Below are positions 12,101 to 24,300 of a stretch of 64,000 bases of DNA, in pieces. Position numbers and translations under genes: made by a program. Each line of letters starts with the position of its first letter. Within the stretch, counting starts at the first letter, position 1. The notes beneath the pieces are model-generated. The model made no database searches and was not told where the DNA came from. It saw only the letters and a program-made list of their open reading frames with translations. Location of the stretch: assembly GCA_020726505.1 (NCBI GenBank), contig JAHLEZ010000005.1, positions 1,488,001-1,552,000 of the forward strand, read 5' to 3'. Origin of the DNA: Leptodontidium sp. MPI-SDFR-AT-0119. Its lineage: Eukaryota; Ascomycota; Leotiomycetes; Helotiales; Leptodontidiaceae.

Positions 12101-12333
12101 TACTGAAACCGTACCTTAAAGTCAAGAGGCTCTCGGGACTAGCGAACATGATTATCACAAGGCATAGATTCCATCTGTACCTCAGATGGCGCGACCAAAT
12201 TGGAGATGGTATTAGGTGAGTCTTCTTCGCTCTTCTATTGATACGAAGGGGAGCTAACTTATGTTTTAAAAGCTTACGGCGTGATGGAAAAATCCTCGGT
12301 GTACCTAGAAGGAGAAGTGATGTCGGAAATTAA
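9193..12333 (+). CDS. Hypothetical protein, 914 residues, function unknown
   Basis: Six exons: 9193-9765, 9878-10058, 10160-11214, 11294-11829, 11877-12215 and 12273-12333; phases agree and give 914 residues. The first 100 residues are polar and basic-rich and look disordered. The rest is mostly charged helical sequence with possible coiled-coil stretches (around AELANVGQVDRKKAVDRQR and following). No signal peptide, membrane segment or known catalytic motif is visible. I do not recognise the family. Intron 3 (11215-11293) seems to use a GC donor (CAG|gcaaga), with a CTAAC branch point before TTCAG; a GTTCAG donor six bases upstream would also keep the frame but fits the consensus worse. The ATG at 9193 is the first in frame; a second ATG 13 codons later is also possible. 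Confidence 0.75.
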
Positions 12334-13008
12334 ATATTGGCCTACATGCGATATATCAAGCGTTTAATGGATAACAAGGGGTTCGCATCGCATCTGAGAA
12401 GAGCCATCTCAAGTTTTTTTTTGGGAGGCGGGCGGGGGGGGGGGGGGGGGGTTGGGGTTGGAAGTCAATTAATTTGCTGTTCCTCAAAAGGATAAGGGCC
12501 GCAAATTTGTATGAGAGAGTAAAATGCACTGCAAGGGCAGCTTTGCAATCAGTCTCGCGACGCTGCAATTAGTAGAGTATCATGATTGATAGTTATACAC
12601 TGGCGAAGTGAAGAATGAAATTGGGGACAGTCCAAATAATTAAGCGAGTTCCTTGCACTACCAGACGTCGAGCAGCAAATCGAGTCACATAAAGAATCCA
12701 AGCTCATCTAATGAGTTTTTAAACCTATGAGAAGATTTAATTGAGCATTATATAGAGTTTCAACATACTGCATCCGGATCTATCGTATTGCTGACCACAA
12801 ACCCTTTGTTTGGATTTTGCCTCTCGCACGCTTAGACCACATCACAACAAAGAGAAATATCCATCTGAGTTCGGGAGGATGACCCTAACAAAGCCCAAAA
12901 AAGTCTCTCGAATCAATTTCTTATGTTCCGTGTACCTACACACAAAATTTTCAATACAATAAACAAATATCCAAAAGCAAACGGAGCAATCTCCGCATCA
13001 GCACCACT
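12334..13008. other. Intergenic with poly-G tract
   Basis: AT-rich gap between two plus-strand genes. Apart from the poly-G tract at 12434-12451 nothing is seen. The last 100 bp before the next ATG are A/C-rich, as is usual for fungal 5' leaders. Confidence 0.5.
12434..12451 (+). repeat. Poly-G tract (18 nt)
   Basis: Eighteen consecutive G about 100 bp after the stop of the 914-residue gene. One of five long G:C homopolymers in this window. Confidence 0.9.
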
Positions 13009-15747
13009 ATGACATCAAACACCCCCTATTCTCCTCCCCCACTAGTGGTACTCACGCCCTTTGCACGAAAATATGGCATCACACCCACCCGCGCGCATTT
13101 CAACGCGATGCTCAATCCCGCCTATCCCACCTTCCAGAAAAGCCTCTACACTCCCATCTTACCCCTCCCTCCCTGCGCTGGTGGCGGCGAAAGAGACAGA
13201 GCAGAGAAGACGTTGAGACTACAGAGATATTGGCTGAAGGGGTTAACTACCCAAGCATTGATCGAGTTTGATTTTGTTTCTGAGAGGAAGATGAAAATGG
13301 CGTCTTTGAAGAATCCTGTACATCCGTTCTTTGCGCGGTGGAGGTGGAAGGCGGTGCTGCCTGTGAGCAAACCTTTTCTTTTGCTTTTGCTTGAGCAACC
13401 TTCATATCTTGAAGGGATCGAGACTGGTGATTGATGGATTGTTGAGTGGAACATTGGTGTCTGAGAGGGAAGGAAGTTTACTGATAAAAAATGATAGGGC
13501 CAACTACAATATCCACTCATAGATGGCAATGGTGTTACGAGGGGTAACTGGGATCTCGAGCAAAACGACTTGGCCTGGCAGATCATGCTGCCTTCTATTA
13601 AGCTTGCATCGATGGTCTTGAGTCATCTACATACACATCCATGGGTAAACTTATCACCAAGTGAAACCGAAGAATGCCAGCCTATGCTAACAGGATGCCT
13701 CATATCAACAGCTCGACACACTCCTCCTCGGAAAAGAAGAGCCCCTAGACCCAAACCGCTTCCCAGCACCCAACCTAAGTCAACGCAGCATCTCAACAGC
13801 CCAATCCCACAGCGTGATTAAAATCCGCGGTCCCGGTCCAAACAACGCCAAAGAATGCGCCGCGGCATTTGAAGACCTGCAGCGCTGGCCCGCGCTCCGC
13901 GATCTGCAATTTGGGATGGTGAGTTGCGATAAGGGGCCGCTGGGGGAGAAGAACCACAATGGTAGACTCGTCAACGGGTTTGCCACTTGGCTGATATCGA
14001 CTTTTGGGAACAGAACGGCTATTTATATTGCGTATGAGAGAGTAGCGTTGCTTTTGAGGAATGATATTTCGGATTCGGATAGGTTGTGTTTGCAGCTTCT
14101 TACGGCGAATACGCTGGTACATGAGGCGATGCATGCTATTGGCATTGCGAAGAGGCATCGGGATCAGGTTCGAGCAGGAGGGGAGGATAAGTATCCGCTT
14201 CAGAATGAACCGTATCTGGAAGATGAGGTATGTCTGATGACCTGTTTGTAATGCTCCTCTGATGATCAGATCGCTAACATCACATCTCTGGGAAAGGTTA
14301 TGTCCGAGTTGGGATGTTCTATGGACGAGGCAGTAAGTGATTCAATCATGTGTATTGGAAACCAATTAACTGGAGATAAGGTATGGGGCGGTATTTTGCA
14401 TGGGATATCAGAGACCTCAAACCCGGAGATCATACCTCTGGGATATGGAGTACTGAAAGGGCCACAAGTCAGTAAACCTCTCTCCACCCATTTCAAGTTC
14501 CAAGCCAATCCTCAAATATGCTGATCTCCAGAACTGAGAAAATGAATTATAGTGCTAACCTACCACTACACAGCCAATGCTCAGCTCCTTTCCCGCCCTC
14601 GTCTTCCCTCCCCTTCCCAAAACCGATGTCTACAGACCCATACAAGTAGAGTACTACGAAGGCGTGCAGCAAGACGACTTCTGGGACTTCACCATACGCA
14701 ATTTCTCCCATTTCCGACCCGGGGAGATCTTGAGGAACGGAAATTTGATAAACCTCATCTCGACCAGAGAGCGCGATGCTACAACATCATGGGAAGTCGT
14801 GCAAAACATGCCGGATTACCAGAAAGCTATCGCGCATCCTAACAAATCCACGCTTATCCTCTCGAGGATTCTTTCAATGACGCCTGCAGATCGAATGGCG
14901 TATGCTATTGCGAAGAAACAGAGAGTGATGCATGAGAATTATGTGAATCTGGTACAGTTGAGGATCAAACAGACGGAAGGTATTTGGGACCAGGTTGAGA
15001 TGTTGACGAGGGGCGATACACAGAATGGTAGATTAAGTGTTGCGCAGGGACTGAGCAATCTTCTTAGAGCGATCGAGGAGGTTTTGGGAACGGTGACGAA
15101 CATGTTGATTTCGCTTGGGCAATTTGATGTATCGAGCGAGACGTATATCAGTGAGTCATATGCACAAGTGTCTTCGCGAAGACTTCACTAACAAGATGGC
15201 AGGTGGTAAAACGGATGCGCAGGGTTTCAACCGTGGCCTGCGACATCTTCTGAAGGATATCAGTATAGCTTCAGGTGGTCCAACAGTAGGGCATATGGCA
15301 AACACGCTATCAAACATCGTAGAGAACACACGAGTATTACTCACCGTATCCCCAACCTTACCGTATGGAATTTCCCAAGAAGACGATATGATTCTCGCGC
15401 AACAAGATGAGGCAGATTGTGTACAGAGGATAGAAGACGCGCGAGTTCTGCTAGAGGCGGGAGATCATGTCACCGCCAACACGATGTGCGAACAGGTATC
15501 GAGATCCATGTCTTCGACTTTGTTGACGAAGTGTGCTGCTAGAATACTCATGTGCCATAGCGACAGGAAGGATTATAATATTCGCTTGAATGTTGTGAGT
15601 AGGACTATAGAGACGCTGCAGAAAGCACCTCCGCCGGAAGGGAGGGAAGCTGAGCAGATGAGGGTGCTGGATCTTGCTCTGCAATTGCAAGCGAGACTTA
15701 CGACTGGCGACCAGGCTCAAGGACCAAGTGGAGTTTTCCTAGTATGA
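13009..15747 (+). CDS. Uncharacterised protein with HExxH zinc-protease motif
   Basis: Seven exons: 13009-13362, 13498-13644, 13712-14227, 14297-14332, 14381-14467, 14574-15150 and 15203-15747, giving 753 residues. Residues 304-308 read HEAMH in the context TLVHEAMHAIGIAKRHRDQ, a classic HExxH zinc site on a hydrophobic helix. About 30 residues on, EPYLEDEVMSELGCSMDEAV offers acidic residues for a third zinc ligand as in gluzincins. No signal peptide is seen, so it should be intracellular. The C-terminal 370 residues are helical and unassigned. The intron 14333-14380 (48 bp) has no stop and a length divisible by three, so the unspliced frame also reads through; I splice it because of its GTAAGT donor and because it joins EAV to WGG naturally. 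Whether it is an active protease is unknown. Confidence 0.78.
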
Positions 15748-16750
15748 ACATCTAGATACTAGGATAGACTGCTTCTGTAAATAACATCGCTGTCTTGAGA
15801 AGCTTGTATTTATCTCGTCTAATTTGGTGCATCTTCACTTGAACAGACCAGGCCGAGTGAACCGAATCTACCTAGTAATCGTGCCTTCGACCATACGTGG
15901 CTTGACAAAAAGATTTCGCAGTGCAAGATAAACCAGTAAAAGAGAGAAAATTTACCAAGGTAGGTCTAATAACCAATAGGCTTCACCAAACACTCGATAC
16001 TTTCAAGTGACACTCCCTCTCCCTGGCCAAAGCAGGCAGCAGCTGCCAACGCCCACATCCAACGCAACCCCGCTTTCGCCACGACCGCGACCACCACCTC
16101 ACACCGACTCACTTAAACACCATCGAATCAAGAGCGCGGATTCCGTGCAGGCAGCCATCCGGCGAAGGGGCCTCCCCAACTGCGACATGCAACAAAAGAA
16201 GATTCATGGAAGTATGCGATGTGCAACAGATGAGAGGTGTGATGTGATGTGGTGCGGTACGGTGACTGATCTTCGGACGAATGGAGTTCCGAGATTCTGG
16301 GACGACGGCTGTTGGTTATTGGTTGAGGTGACACTCGTCGAAAAGGGTACCAGCAGTACATGACCAAGACCTAGCGGAGATGAATTCTATCAGGATACTG
16401 GGATTGTCATGGAAAAGAGACAAATCATCGGAACAGTTCTTCTCTCAAGGCGCGGTCCACTTGGGCAACGGCTTGATCTGGATAGCACTTATATGCTCGC
16501 GAGAGATCATTGGCAGGCACTTCATCATCAATCTTGCGAATATCCTGCGAGTCAACTTAAACGGATTCCGATTAAAATCTCGATATCATGGAAATTGTAC
16601 CCTCGCCCTGTTATTAGGCCCCGTTTCTCTCCTTCAACCTTTTCCATCCATCCCAATGCAAACCCAGCCTAAGCCATAAGTTCATGAACCGTTAACAACA
16701 ATAAACACTAACTACTTGAAGAAAAACGCCTGCACCTTCTCCCAATTAGA
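15748..16750. other. Intergenic, convergent
   Basis: One kilobase between the HExxH gene and the 3' end of phospholipase D. A Pro-rich open frame at 16007-16363 and overlapping short frames show no motif or splice support. I see no gene here. Confidence 0.45.
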
Positions 16751-19602
16751 TCAAGTATAAATACTCTCCGTCCACGAGTTGACCTGCAACCCCGTCTCGG
16801 CCATTGGTGCATCCCTCAAGAAGTCCAGCGGCATCCAGACGAGATGACCTTTGATTTGATCAAGCTTGGCACGGATTTCATCCGGAGGAATCATCTTGTC
16901 GTAGATATGACCTGCCTTTGTACCCTTTGGTGGAAGGAACTTGTCATAGTCATCGAAGTTTTTGACTGTGTGCTGAGTTAGCATTGATGTTGGACATCCA
17001 AATGACGCGGAAAACTTACCATAATCATCAGGATCCGCATGGAAAAGCTGGCGGAAGATCTCGGTGTTTTTCGACGCCCGAGTTGTCCACATTTCCCAGA
17101 GCTCGTCACTCAGAGGATCCGCGACAAAGTCGAAAGTATCGCCTGTTTTTGGGTCGTTGGGCACATCTGGGGGTTGGCAATTGGGATCGTCACTTCCATC
17201 AAGATCTTGAGGAGGCAGGAGACCAAGATGCTCTCTCCAGAGATAGCGTCTCAGAGTTGCTGCATGATGGCCTGCTTCGTATTCCTCTCCGCCCATCGTC
17301 GTCTTGAGGACCTTCGTATCAGTCATGACGATTGAGAGTTCACTATCGTGAACGCCCAGTTGCGAGCGATCATTCAGGTTGGAGCTTCCAACCACGACAG
17401 TCTTGTCATCGACAATTAAGCATTTGCCGTGAATGTACAGCTCTTCCTGGATCCAGTTCTCGGCCTCGCCTTCCAATGAGCCTTCCCATTTCTCGTCGAC
17501 TAGATCGGGTTGGTCGAGCATCGCATTTTTGGCAACACTGTCCGTGGTCTTTGTCTTTCCATCACTCCCTTCAGGGTTGGCCTTCGCTTCAAACCTTCGC
17601 TTGGCATCTGTCTTCTTCTCATCGGCCTCATCTCCCGAGTCATCACGGGGATCTAGGGCACCTTTCATGCCCATATGCTTATCTGCACCTTCGTCTTGAT
17701 CCTTTGAGCCGTGTACACTGGTGTCCATGATCTCCTGTGCCTCTGCTCGCTGGACGTCTTGATACTTCACCCCAGATTCTTCCTCCTGTTTTTTTACACT
17801 GGGAGTAACATTTAATCGGTCGTATGACCTGAGATTGAAGAAGTAGATGTATTGCGTCGGATCGACACCTTGAGCTTTAATTTGCTCGAAGATGGAGTGC
17901 TCGCCTCTGCAAATTGACTTGTACTGATAGTCCATAATTGCCCGTGTACCCTTGGCTGCATCGTCCCGGAGGTCACCAGCGAAGCCAGGAACTGATGGGA
18001 TAACAGCGATGACACGAAATTTTCTTCCCTCCTTGCTGGCACGTACAACAGCGTCAACAATTGCCTTGCCGATGAGGTTCTTGATAGGAGCCTGCTGGTC
18101 ACCCGTCGCAGTGATGAAGAACTGGTTCTCAATATAGACGTAGTGTTGGGCGTTCCTGATCAGTTCGCAATACGCATTCTGAATGCTGTACTCAGGAAGT
18201 ATGCCGCTGGACCAATCTGCACTACTTCGAACGACCTGTGCGTGAACTGTTCCTTGCTTATCCCCCAAAGTCTTTCCGCTCAGCGGCGTAACTGGATGAT
18301 GGATATAGTCTCCGACTGGGTGCTTTGGTCTCTGAACACCAACCAGGTCCTCGTCGTCACCTTCTCGGCCTTCCAGGGTGAGCCAGTCATACCGGCCGTC
18401 CCGTTTATACTTGTCACGTTTTACGAAGTTCCAGCGTAGAACAAAGTGTTCAGCAATATCGTAGACACAGTCTCCGATGACTCCCATAGCAACATCATGC
18501 CATGGCATACGTCCATATTCGGCTTTGGACAGTTCGTTCGACTTCCAGTCATCGACACTCTGAAAGTCCATGACTCGGTTATTGTTGAAATCCTGACCAG
18601 GCCAGATTTCTCCTGCTACTCCTGCAGGGTGAACATCCGCTAGAGGATGTTGATGGCTGTCCCATCTTCCAAAGCAGAGATCCAAGCCACCAATGAAGGC
18701 AGTGTTGAAATCGATAACAATAAATTTCTCGTGGTGAGCCCAGTAGAAAGTCATGTCTGCAGCGTTCTCAAGAACATTGTGATCGGGATGCCGCATAACA
18801 ACAATGTTGCCATGCCCAGGGGTTCCTTTCGGGCATAGAGCTTGAAGTGCATGCTTGGTGTGTGAAGAATTGCAGGTGAGCGCAGCCTGTTATTGATCAG
18901 CAACTATCCTAGGGTTTTGGCAGAAGGACGGACTTCAACTTCTCTGTAGACAATGACAAAGATCTTGACACCTGCTTCCGCTTTACGTTTCAAGATCTGA
19001 TCGAGTCTCCATTCCTGATTGTAGTATGCGGGTCTTCGTAGGAACAACTCCGGAGACAACCACCAATCCTCAATGTATATGGTTTCCTTCGCATTCTCCA
19101 GAGCAATTGAGACGGCCTGGTAGTCAATCAGCACCGACCCCTCGAACCTCAGGAATTTGCGCCTACCCAGTAATAGTCTCGTCCATCTACATACCACTTG
19201 ATATTGTTCCCTGGTCGTTCTGGCGCAAATGATCCGAATCGATGGGACTCGGCGATCTTGGTTCTCTTGTCGTCGGTTGCCTTCTCGTGCTCTTCGTCAT
19301 GTCGATGGTTAGGGTTGATCTGCGAACGGGATTAGCATAATTTTAATTTGATGCGAGAGAAGAGAATGTACCAAGTTTGCAAACTTCCCAATCTCGTGTC
19401 TGGGTCACAGTCAGTCAGCATGTTGAGGCTTCACTTCGCAAAACTGGGAGCGGGGTAAGTACTTCTTGTGGATGAAGCCAACCTTCAAATCGTACAGTGA
19501 CGAGTCTCGAAACTTCTCGCGCATATTATTGAAGGGATTCTTCAATTTGTCCTTGAGATTTTCTTTACTCGAGCCTCCATCCTGTGGAGCTGCGGAGGTC
19601 AT
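16751..19602 (-). CDS. Phospholipase D
   Basis: Six exons, 861 residues: 19602-19463, 19399-19372, 19319-19167, 19116-18934, 18886-17020 and 16965-16751. It hydrolyses phospholipids such as phosphatidylcholine to phosphatidic acid. Both HKD motifs are present: HHEKFIVID at residues 219-227 and IHGKCLIVDD with His654, each followed by the family GG/SSN segment. A conserved block precedes them (SHRFGSFAPERPGNNIKWYVDG and AKETIYIEDWWLSPELFL). PX and PH domains are absent, so this is the short fungal PLD type. Residues near 560-600 form a charged, probably disordered insert. The last intron (17019-16966, 54 bp) has perfect GTAAGT, CTAAC and CACAG signals but no stop and a length divisible by three, so an ORF caller keeps it as 18 false residues. 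Exon 2 is only 28 nt. Confidence 0.95.
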
Positions 19603-19760
19603 GGTGGGCAAGCTGTGTTGATTTGGTTCAGATCTGATGGCGGGGTATTGAGAATTGAGGGGTGTACTTGTAGTGGAGCACAACTACTTTTCTTGCGCGA
19701 TCATGAGAGAATGTGAGGTTTGTGAGAACGTGCTTGTATTTATGTATGTATGGCCAAGGC

Positions 19761-19781
19761 GAGGAGAGGAGAGGAGAGGAG
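19761..19781 (+). repeat. (GAGGA)n purine tract
   Basis: Four imperfect GAGGA units about 160 bp upstream of the PLD start, on the minus-strand side a pyrimidine tract. CT-rich tracts are common in fungal core promoters. Confidence 0.6.
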
Positions 19782-20800
19782 GTTGTTGACCCTGAATAAC
19801 GAAGCAACAGGTGCTACGCGGACTGGGATTGTGGATGGAGGGGTATGTTATGTTATGTTATAGTATGGTACGGTACGGGTGCATTGATTCAAGTCAAGTT
19901 TGGTCAAGTTTGGTACTCCAAGGAATAAGGAAATCCTCTGGTGGATCCTTTACCTGCATCCGCTTCAGCTCATGTTGCTGCCATCGCACTTTGCCTTGCC
20001 CTGTTGACGTCACTCTGTAGCCGAGGCGCTTGCAGGCCAGGCAGGGCAGGATTCAAGTCGAGTTCCTGGCAGCTGACCTGGATAATGCGAAAGAAAACCT
20101 GAACCACGATCATACTTTACTTTATCCGGTGTTTCAAGTATGCACTGACATTAAACTCTTCTCCAGGGTCTCTGCAAGAAGAGATCGATCGACGTCGAGG
20201 ATCCGGATGGCTGCCGAAAGGATCGATTCGCCTCGAAAGTAGCTCCTTGGAAGACCAAGACGCGAATGGAAGGTTAACATGCCAGTCATGTAACACTGCT
20301 ATATTTACCTCCTGTATCTCCCTGCCTGCAGTGAATGGTCTTTCATGAAAGAGTGTACCGGACGAGTGGGGTTAATTCTCTCAGGTAAGTAATTCATGTC
20401 TAGGAAGTTGATGAAGCGATTCCGCCGGCCGTCTAGAAAATACGCCTCGAAAAGCTTGGCTCGGGTACAGCAGAAGACCCTGACTTATGACCACACTTAC
20501 TATGCCAGAATATATGTAATGATTTCGGGGGGTTCTATTGTAGTGTATATTAAATACTCAACGAAGAATACGGGGAAAAGATATGATATCAGGGGCAGGG
20601 TAAGGAGACTTGATTTTGCCCACACTGGGGCTTTGCCCAACCATTTATCTGCTGTCCCTTCAGAAAACCGGAAATAAATGTACATCTCCTGACACAAGGA
20701 GCAAAGTGTCTAGAGAGTGTAGGACCTCCTTTCCTTTAAATCCACCTTCATCAGCCAACAAACTGCATACCCGGGGTACCCGAACTCCCTACTTAGAGGC

Positions 20801-20867
20801 ACCTACCTAGGTACCTTTTTAGACACAATTGTCGCCTGATGTTTTATCAAATTGAAACCTACCTAGT
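20801..20867 (+). repeat. TACCTAGGTA palindrome and half-copy
   Basis: A perfect palindrome CTACCTAGGTAC at about 20804-20815, and a related CTACCTAG about 50 bp on. A similar palindrome occurs near 29023. The function is unknown. Confidence 0.5.
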
Positions 20868-21359
20868 AAATGCCGGGTAATTTTTTCTATGAAGAGATGA
20901 CCCAAGTTGGATGGAAAAGAGGAATAATCTACCTCAATAGTGATCCGCAGCAAGCAAGAACTTCTATCATTGACTCTGATTATGGCTCCAAGAAACCCCC
21001 GAACGGTAAAATAAAAAATAAAAAATTGGCAGATACACTGAAGCAACTTGAACGAGGAAATGACAGATATCCATGAACGGTAGCAGGAGAGGATAACACG
21101 AACAAAAGACCGGCAGTACCAGAAACCGCCACCTCGCACTGAATAGCATCACAACAAGAAAAATAGTATCAGAAAGAAGCCAAACGAACCCCCTTTTTCT
21201 CGCTTACTGCGACTTCAGCTGGAAAAATGTCGGGCCGTCCATCTGAATTCTTAGCGCGGGATTCCCAGGCGGCCGACGCCGACGCCATCGCCTCTTGGTC
21301 TGGATACATCTTCAAATGTTCAGAACTTCTCTCTAAAGTCATCGCCCTGACAAGCAAAG

Positions 21360-24300
21360 ATGGCTCGACTCGTGGACAATCCGTTGATTGCGTCCGCGAC
21401 GCTCCACAATCCTTGTGAGTACCCTTGTTCCCTGGCATCAAGCTCAAAAATTAATTCCGCATAGTACCACTTTATCTTCATACCTACATCTGGCCATTCG
21501 CCGTAATCTGGCCAATCTTCTTCCGATACTACCTCTCAGAAGAACTATACACGAAGCATATTGGAGCCCAAGAATGGACCTTTGTTTGGTGCGGGACAAT
21601 CATCACCGCGCAGAGTTTGGTCTGGCTGTGTACCCACTGGAACGTGAATTTGAGATCCCTCTTCACTTCAACTTCTGCCACGAAAGTGGAGGATGCAAAA
21701 CTCATCAAGGTCATTCCAATCACAAACGCTGGGTCTCCTGATATCTGCGAGATCGTTAGGGACAATGTAGGTTCATATGCGCGGAAGATGAGAGGCAATG
21801 CTAATTTCAAGCAGGCTGGTGGCAAGTCCAACGTCTCATTCCTCTTCCAAAAACGCCGTTTCCTCTACGATGCTGCCGCTAGTTCATTCTCCCCTCTCGA
21901 GTATGCGATTGATTCGGAGCCAAAGCCCCTCCTCGACCACTTCCAAAAGTCCCGAGGAATATCCAGTGCCACCGAGCTTTCGAGAATCCATCAACATTAT
22001 GGCGACAATACCTTCGATATTCCGGTGCCAACCTTCACCGAGCTCTTCAAAGAGCACGCTGTTGCGCCGTTCTTCGTTTTCCAGATCTTTTGTGTTGGAT
22101 TGTGGATGTTGGACGAATACTGGTACTACTCACTCTTCACACTCTTCATGTTGGTCGTTTTCGAAAGCACTGTTGTGTGGCAACGCCAACGCACTTTGAA
22201 CGAATTCCGCGGAATGGCCATCAAGCCTTACGATATCTGGGTTTACCGACTTAACAAGTGGGAGGAAACTCAGAGCGACAAGCTTCTCCCTGGAGACCTG
22301 GTGTCTGTTGGCCGAACCAAGGACGACAGTGGAGTTGCCTGTGATATGCTCTTGGTTGAGGGAAGTGCCATTGTTAACGAGGCCATGCTTTCGGGAGAAA
22401 GTACGCCATTGTTGAAGGACTCGGTCCAGCTCCGCCCATCTGACGCCAGACTTGAACCAGAAGGGCTCGATAAGAACTCATTCCTATATGGAGGAACCAA
22501 AGTCCTCCAAATCACCCACGGAAACAGCGACGAAGAGCGACCGAAATTGGTATCTGGCGTTCCCACGCCCCCGGATAATGGCGCTATGGCCATCGTTGTC
22601 AAGACCGGATTTGAGACATCTCAAGGAAGCTTAGTTAGAACTATGATCTATTCTACGGAACGCGTTTCCGCAAACAATGCCGAGGCGCTTCTCTTCATCC
22701 TCTTCTTGTTGATCTTCGCAATCGCCGCTTCCTGGTACGTCTGGGACGAGGGTGTGAAGAAGGACAGGAAGCGATCAAAGCTACTTCTGGACTGTGTCTT
22801 GATCGTCACAAGTGTCGTACCCCCGGAATTGCCCATGGAACTCAGTCTCGCTGTCAACACCAGTTTGGCTGCACTGAGCAAATATGCTATCTACTGTACT
22901 GAACCATTCCGCATTCCATTCGCTGGACGAGTTGACGTTGCCTGTTTTGATAAGACTGGAACTCTCACTGGAGAAGATCTTGTTGTAGAGGGCATTGCAG
23001 GTCTCGGACTTGGTCACTCTGGAACAGACACTCCCCGAGAGAAAGATGGTGCTCACAGCCATATCACTCCGGTTTTGGATGCTGGAATTGAGACCACCCT
23101 TGTTTTGGCAACTGCTCATGCCCTCGTGAAATTGGACGAGGGTGATATCGTTGGAGATCCCATGGAAAAGGCTACCCTCTCAGCCCTCGGCTGGACTCTT
23201 GGGAAGAATGATATCCTCACAAGCAAGCACATGACTGCCGCCAAAGGCTCACACCCAGCTACGGCTTCAAATACCGTTCAGATCAAGCGCCGATTCCAGT
23301 TCTCATCTGCCCTCAAACGCCAAAGTTCCGTGGCTACGATCACTGCTCAACATCCTGAAACTGGAAAGAAGATTCGAAGCACTTTCGTTGGAGTCAAGGG
23401 AGCCCCTGAGACTATTATGAAGATGCTGGTTAAAGTTCCCAAAGACTACGAGGAAACATTCAAGTACTTTACAAGGAAAGGATCTCGTGTCCTCTCTCTT
23501 GCTTATAAGCATCTTTCAACTGAATCGGAGATCGGATCTGGAAAAATCAACGAACTGAAACGAGAGAAAGTCGAGGCCGACTTGCACTTTGCAGGTTTCC
23601 TGGTCTTGCATTGCCCCCTTAAGGATGATGCCAAGAAGTCCGTCCAAATGCTCAACGAGAGTAGTCACCGAGTTGTTATGATTACGGGAGATAACCCTCT
23701 AACTGCTTGCCATGTCGCCAATGAAGTGGAGATCGTTGATAGAGATGTACTCATTCTCGACGCCCCAGAACACGACGATTCGGGAGAGAAACTTGTCTGG
23801 AGAAGCATTGATGACCAGATCAGCATTCCTGTTGACCCCACCAAGCCACTGGATCCCAAGATAATTGCAAACAACGATCTCTGTGTCACTGGATACGCTC
23901 TCGCAAAGTTCAAGGGCCAAGTTGCACTGCCTTCCATCTACCGATATACCTGGGTTTATGCCCGAGTTTCCCCAAAGCAAAAGGAAGAAATCTTGATGGG
24001 ACTCAAAGACCTCGGATACCACACTCTTATGGCTGGTGACGGCACCAACGATGTTGGCGCACTCAAGCAAGCCCATATCGGAGTTGCCTTGTTGAACGGT
24101 TCTCAAGACGACTTGAATAGAATTGCGGAGCACTACAGAAACACAAAGATGAAGGAGCTTTATGAGAAGCAGGTTTCGATGATGAAGCGTTTCAACCAGC
24201 CAAATCCACCTGTTCCCATTCTCATCGCTCATCTGTACCCTCCCGGACCTACTAACCCTCATTACGATGCCGCGGTCAAGCGAGAAGCCGAAAAGAAAGG

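Larger units (their letters stand above)
19603..21359. other. Intergenic, divergent promoter region
   Basis: About 1.75 kb between the divergent starts of PLD and the P5A-ATPase. It holds a (GAGGA)n run at 19761-19781, a short TATGT repeat near 19843-19862, and two copies of a CTACCTAG motif (about 20801-20816 and 20855-20867). No gene recognised. Confidence 0.5.

Noticed and set aside
16007..16363. 118-codon Pro-rich plus-strand frame after the HExxH gene
   Set aside because: Composition only; no motif, no splice partner, overlapped by an equally good minus-strand frame.
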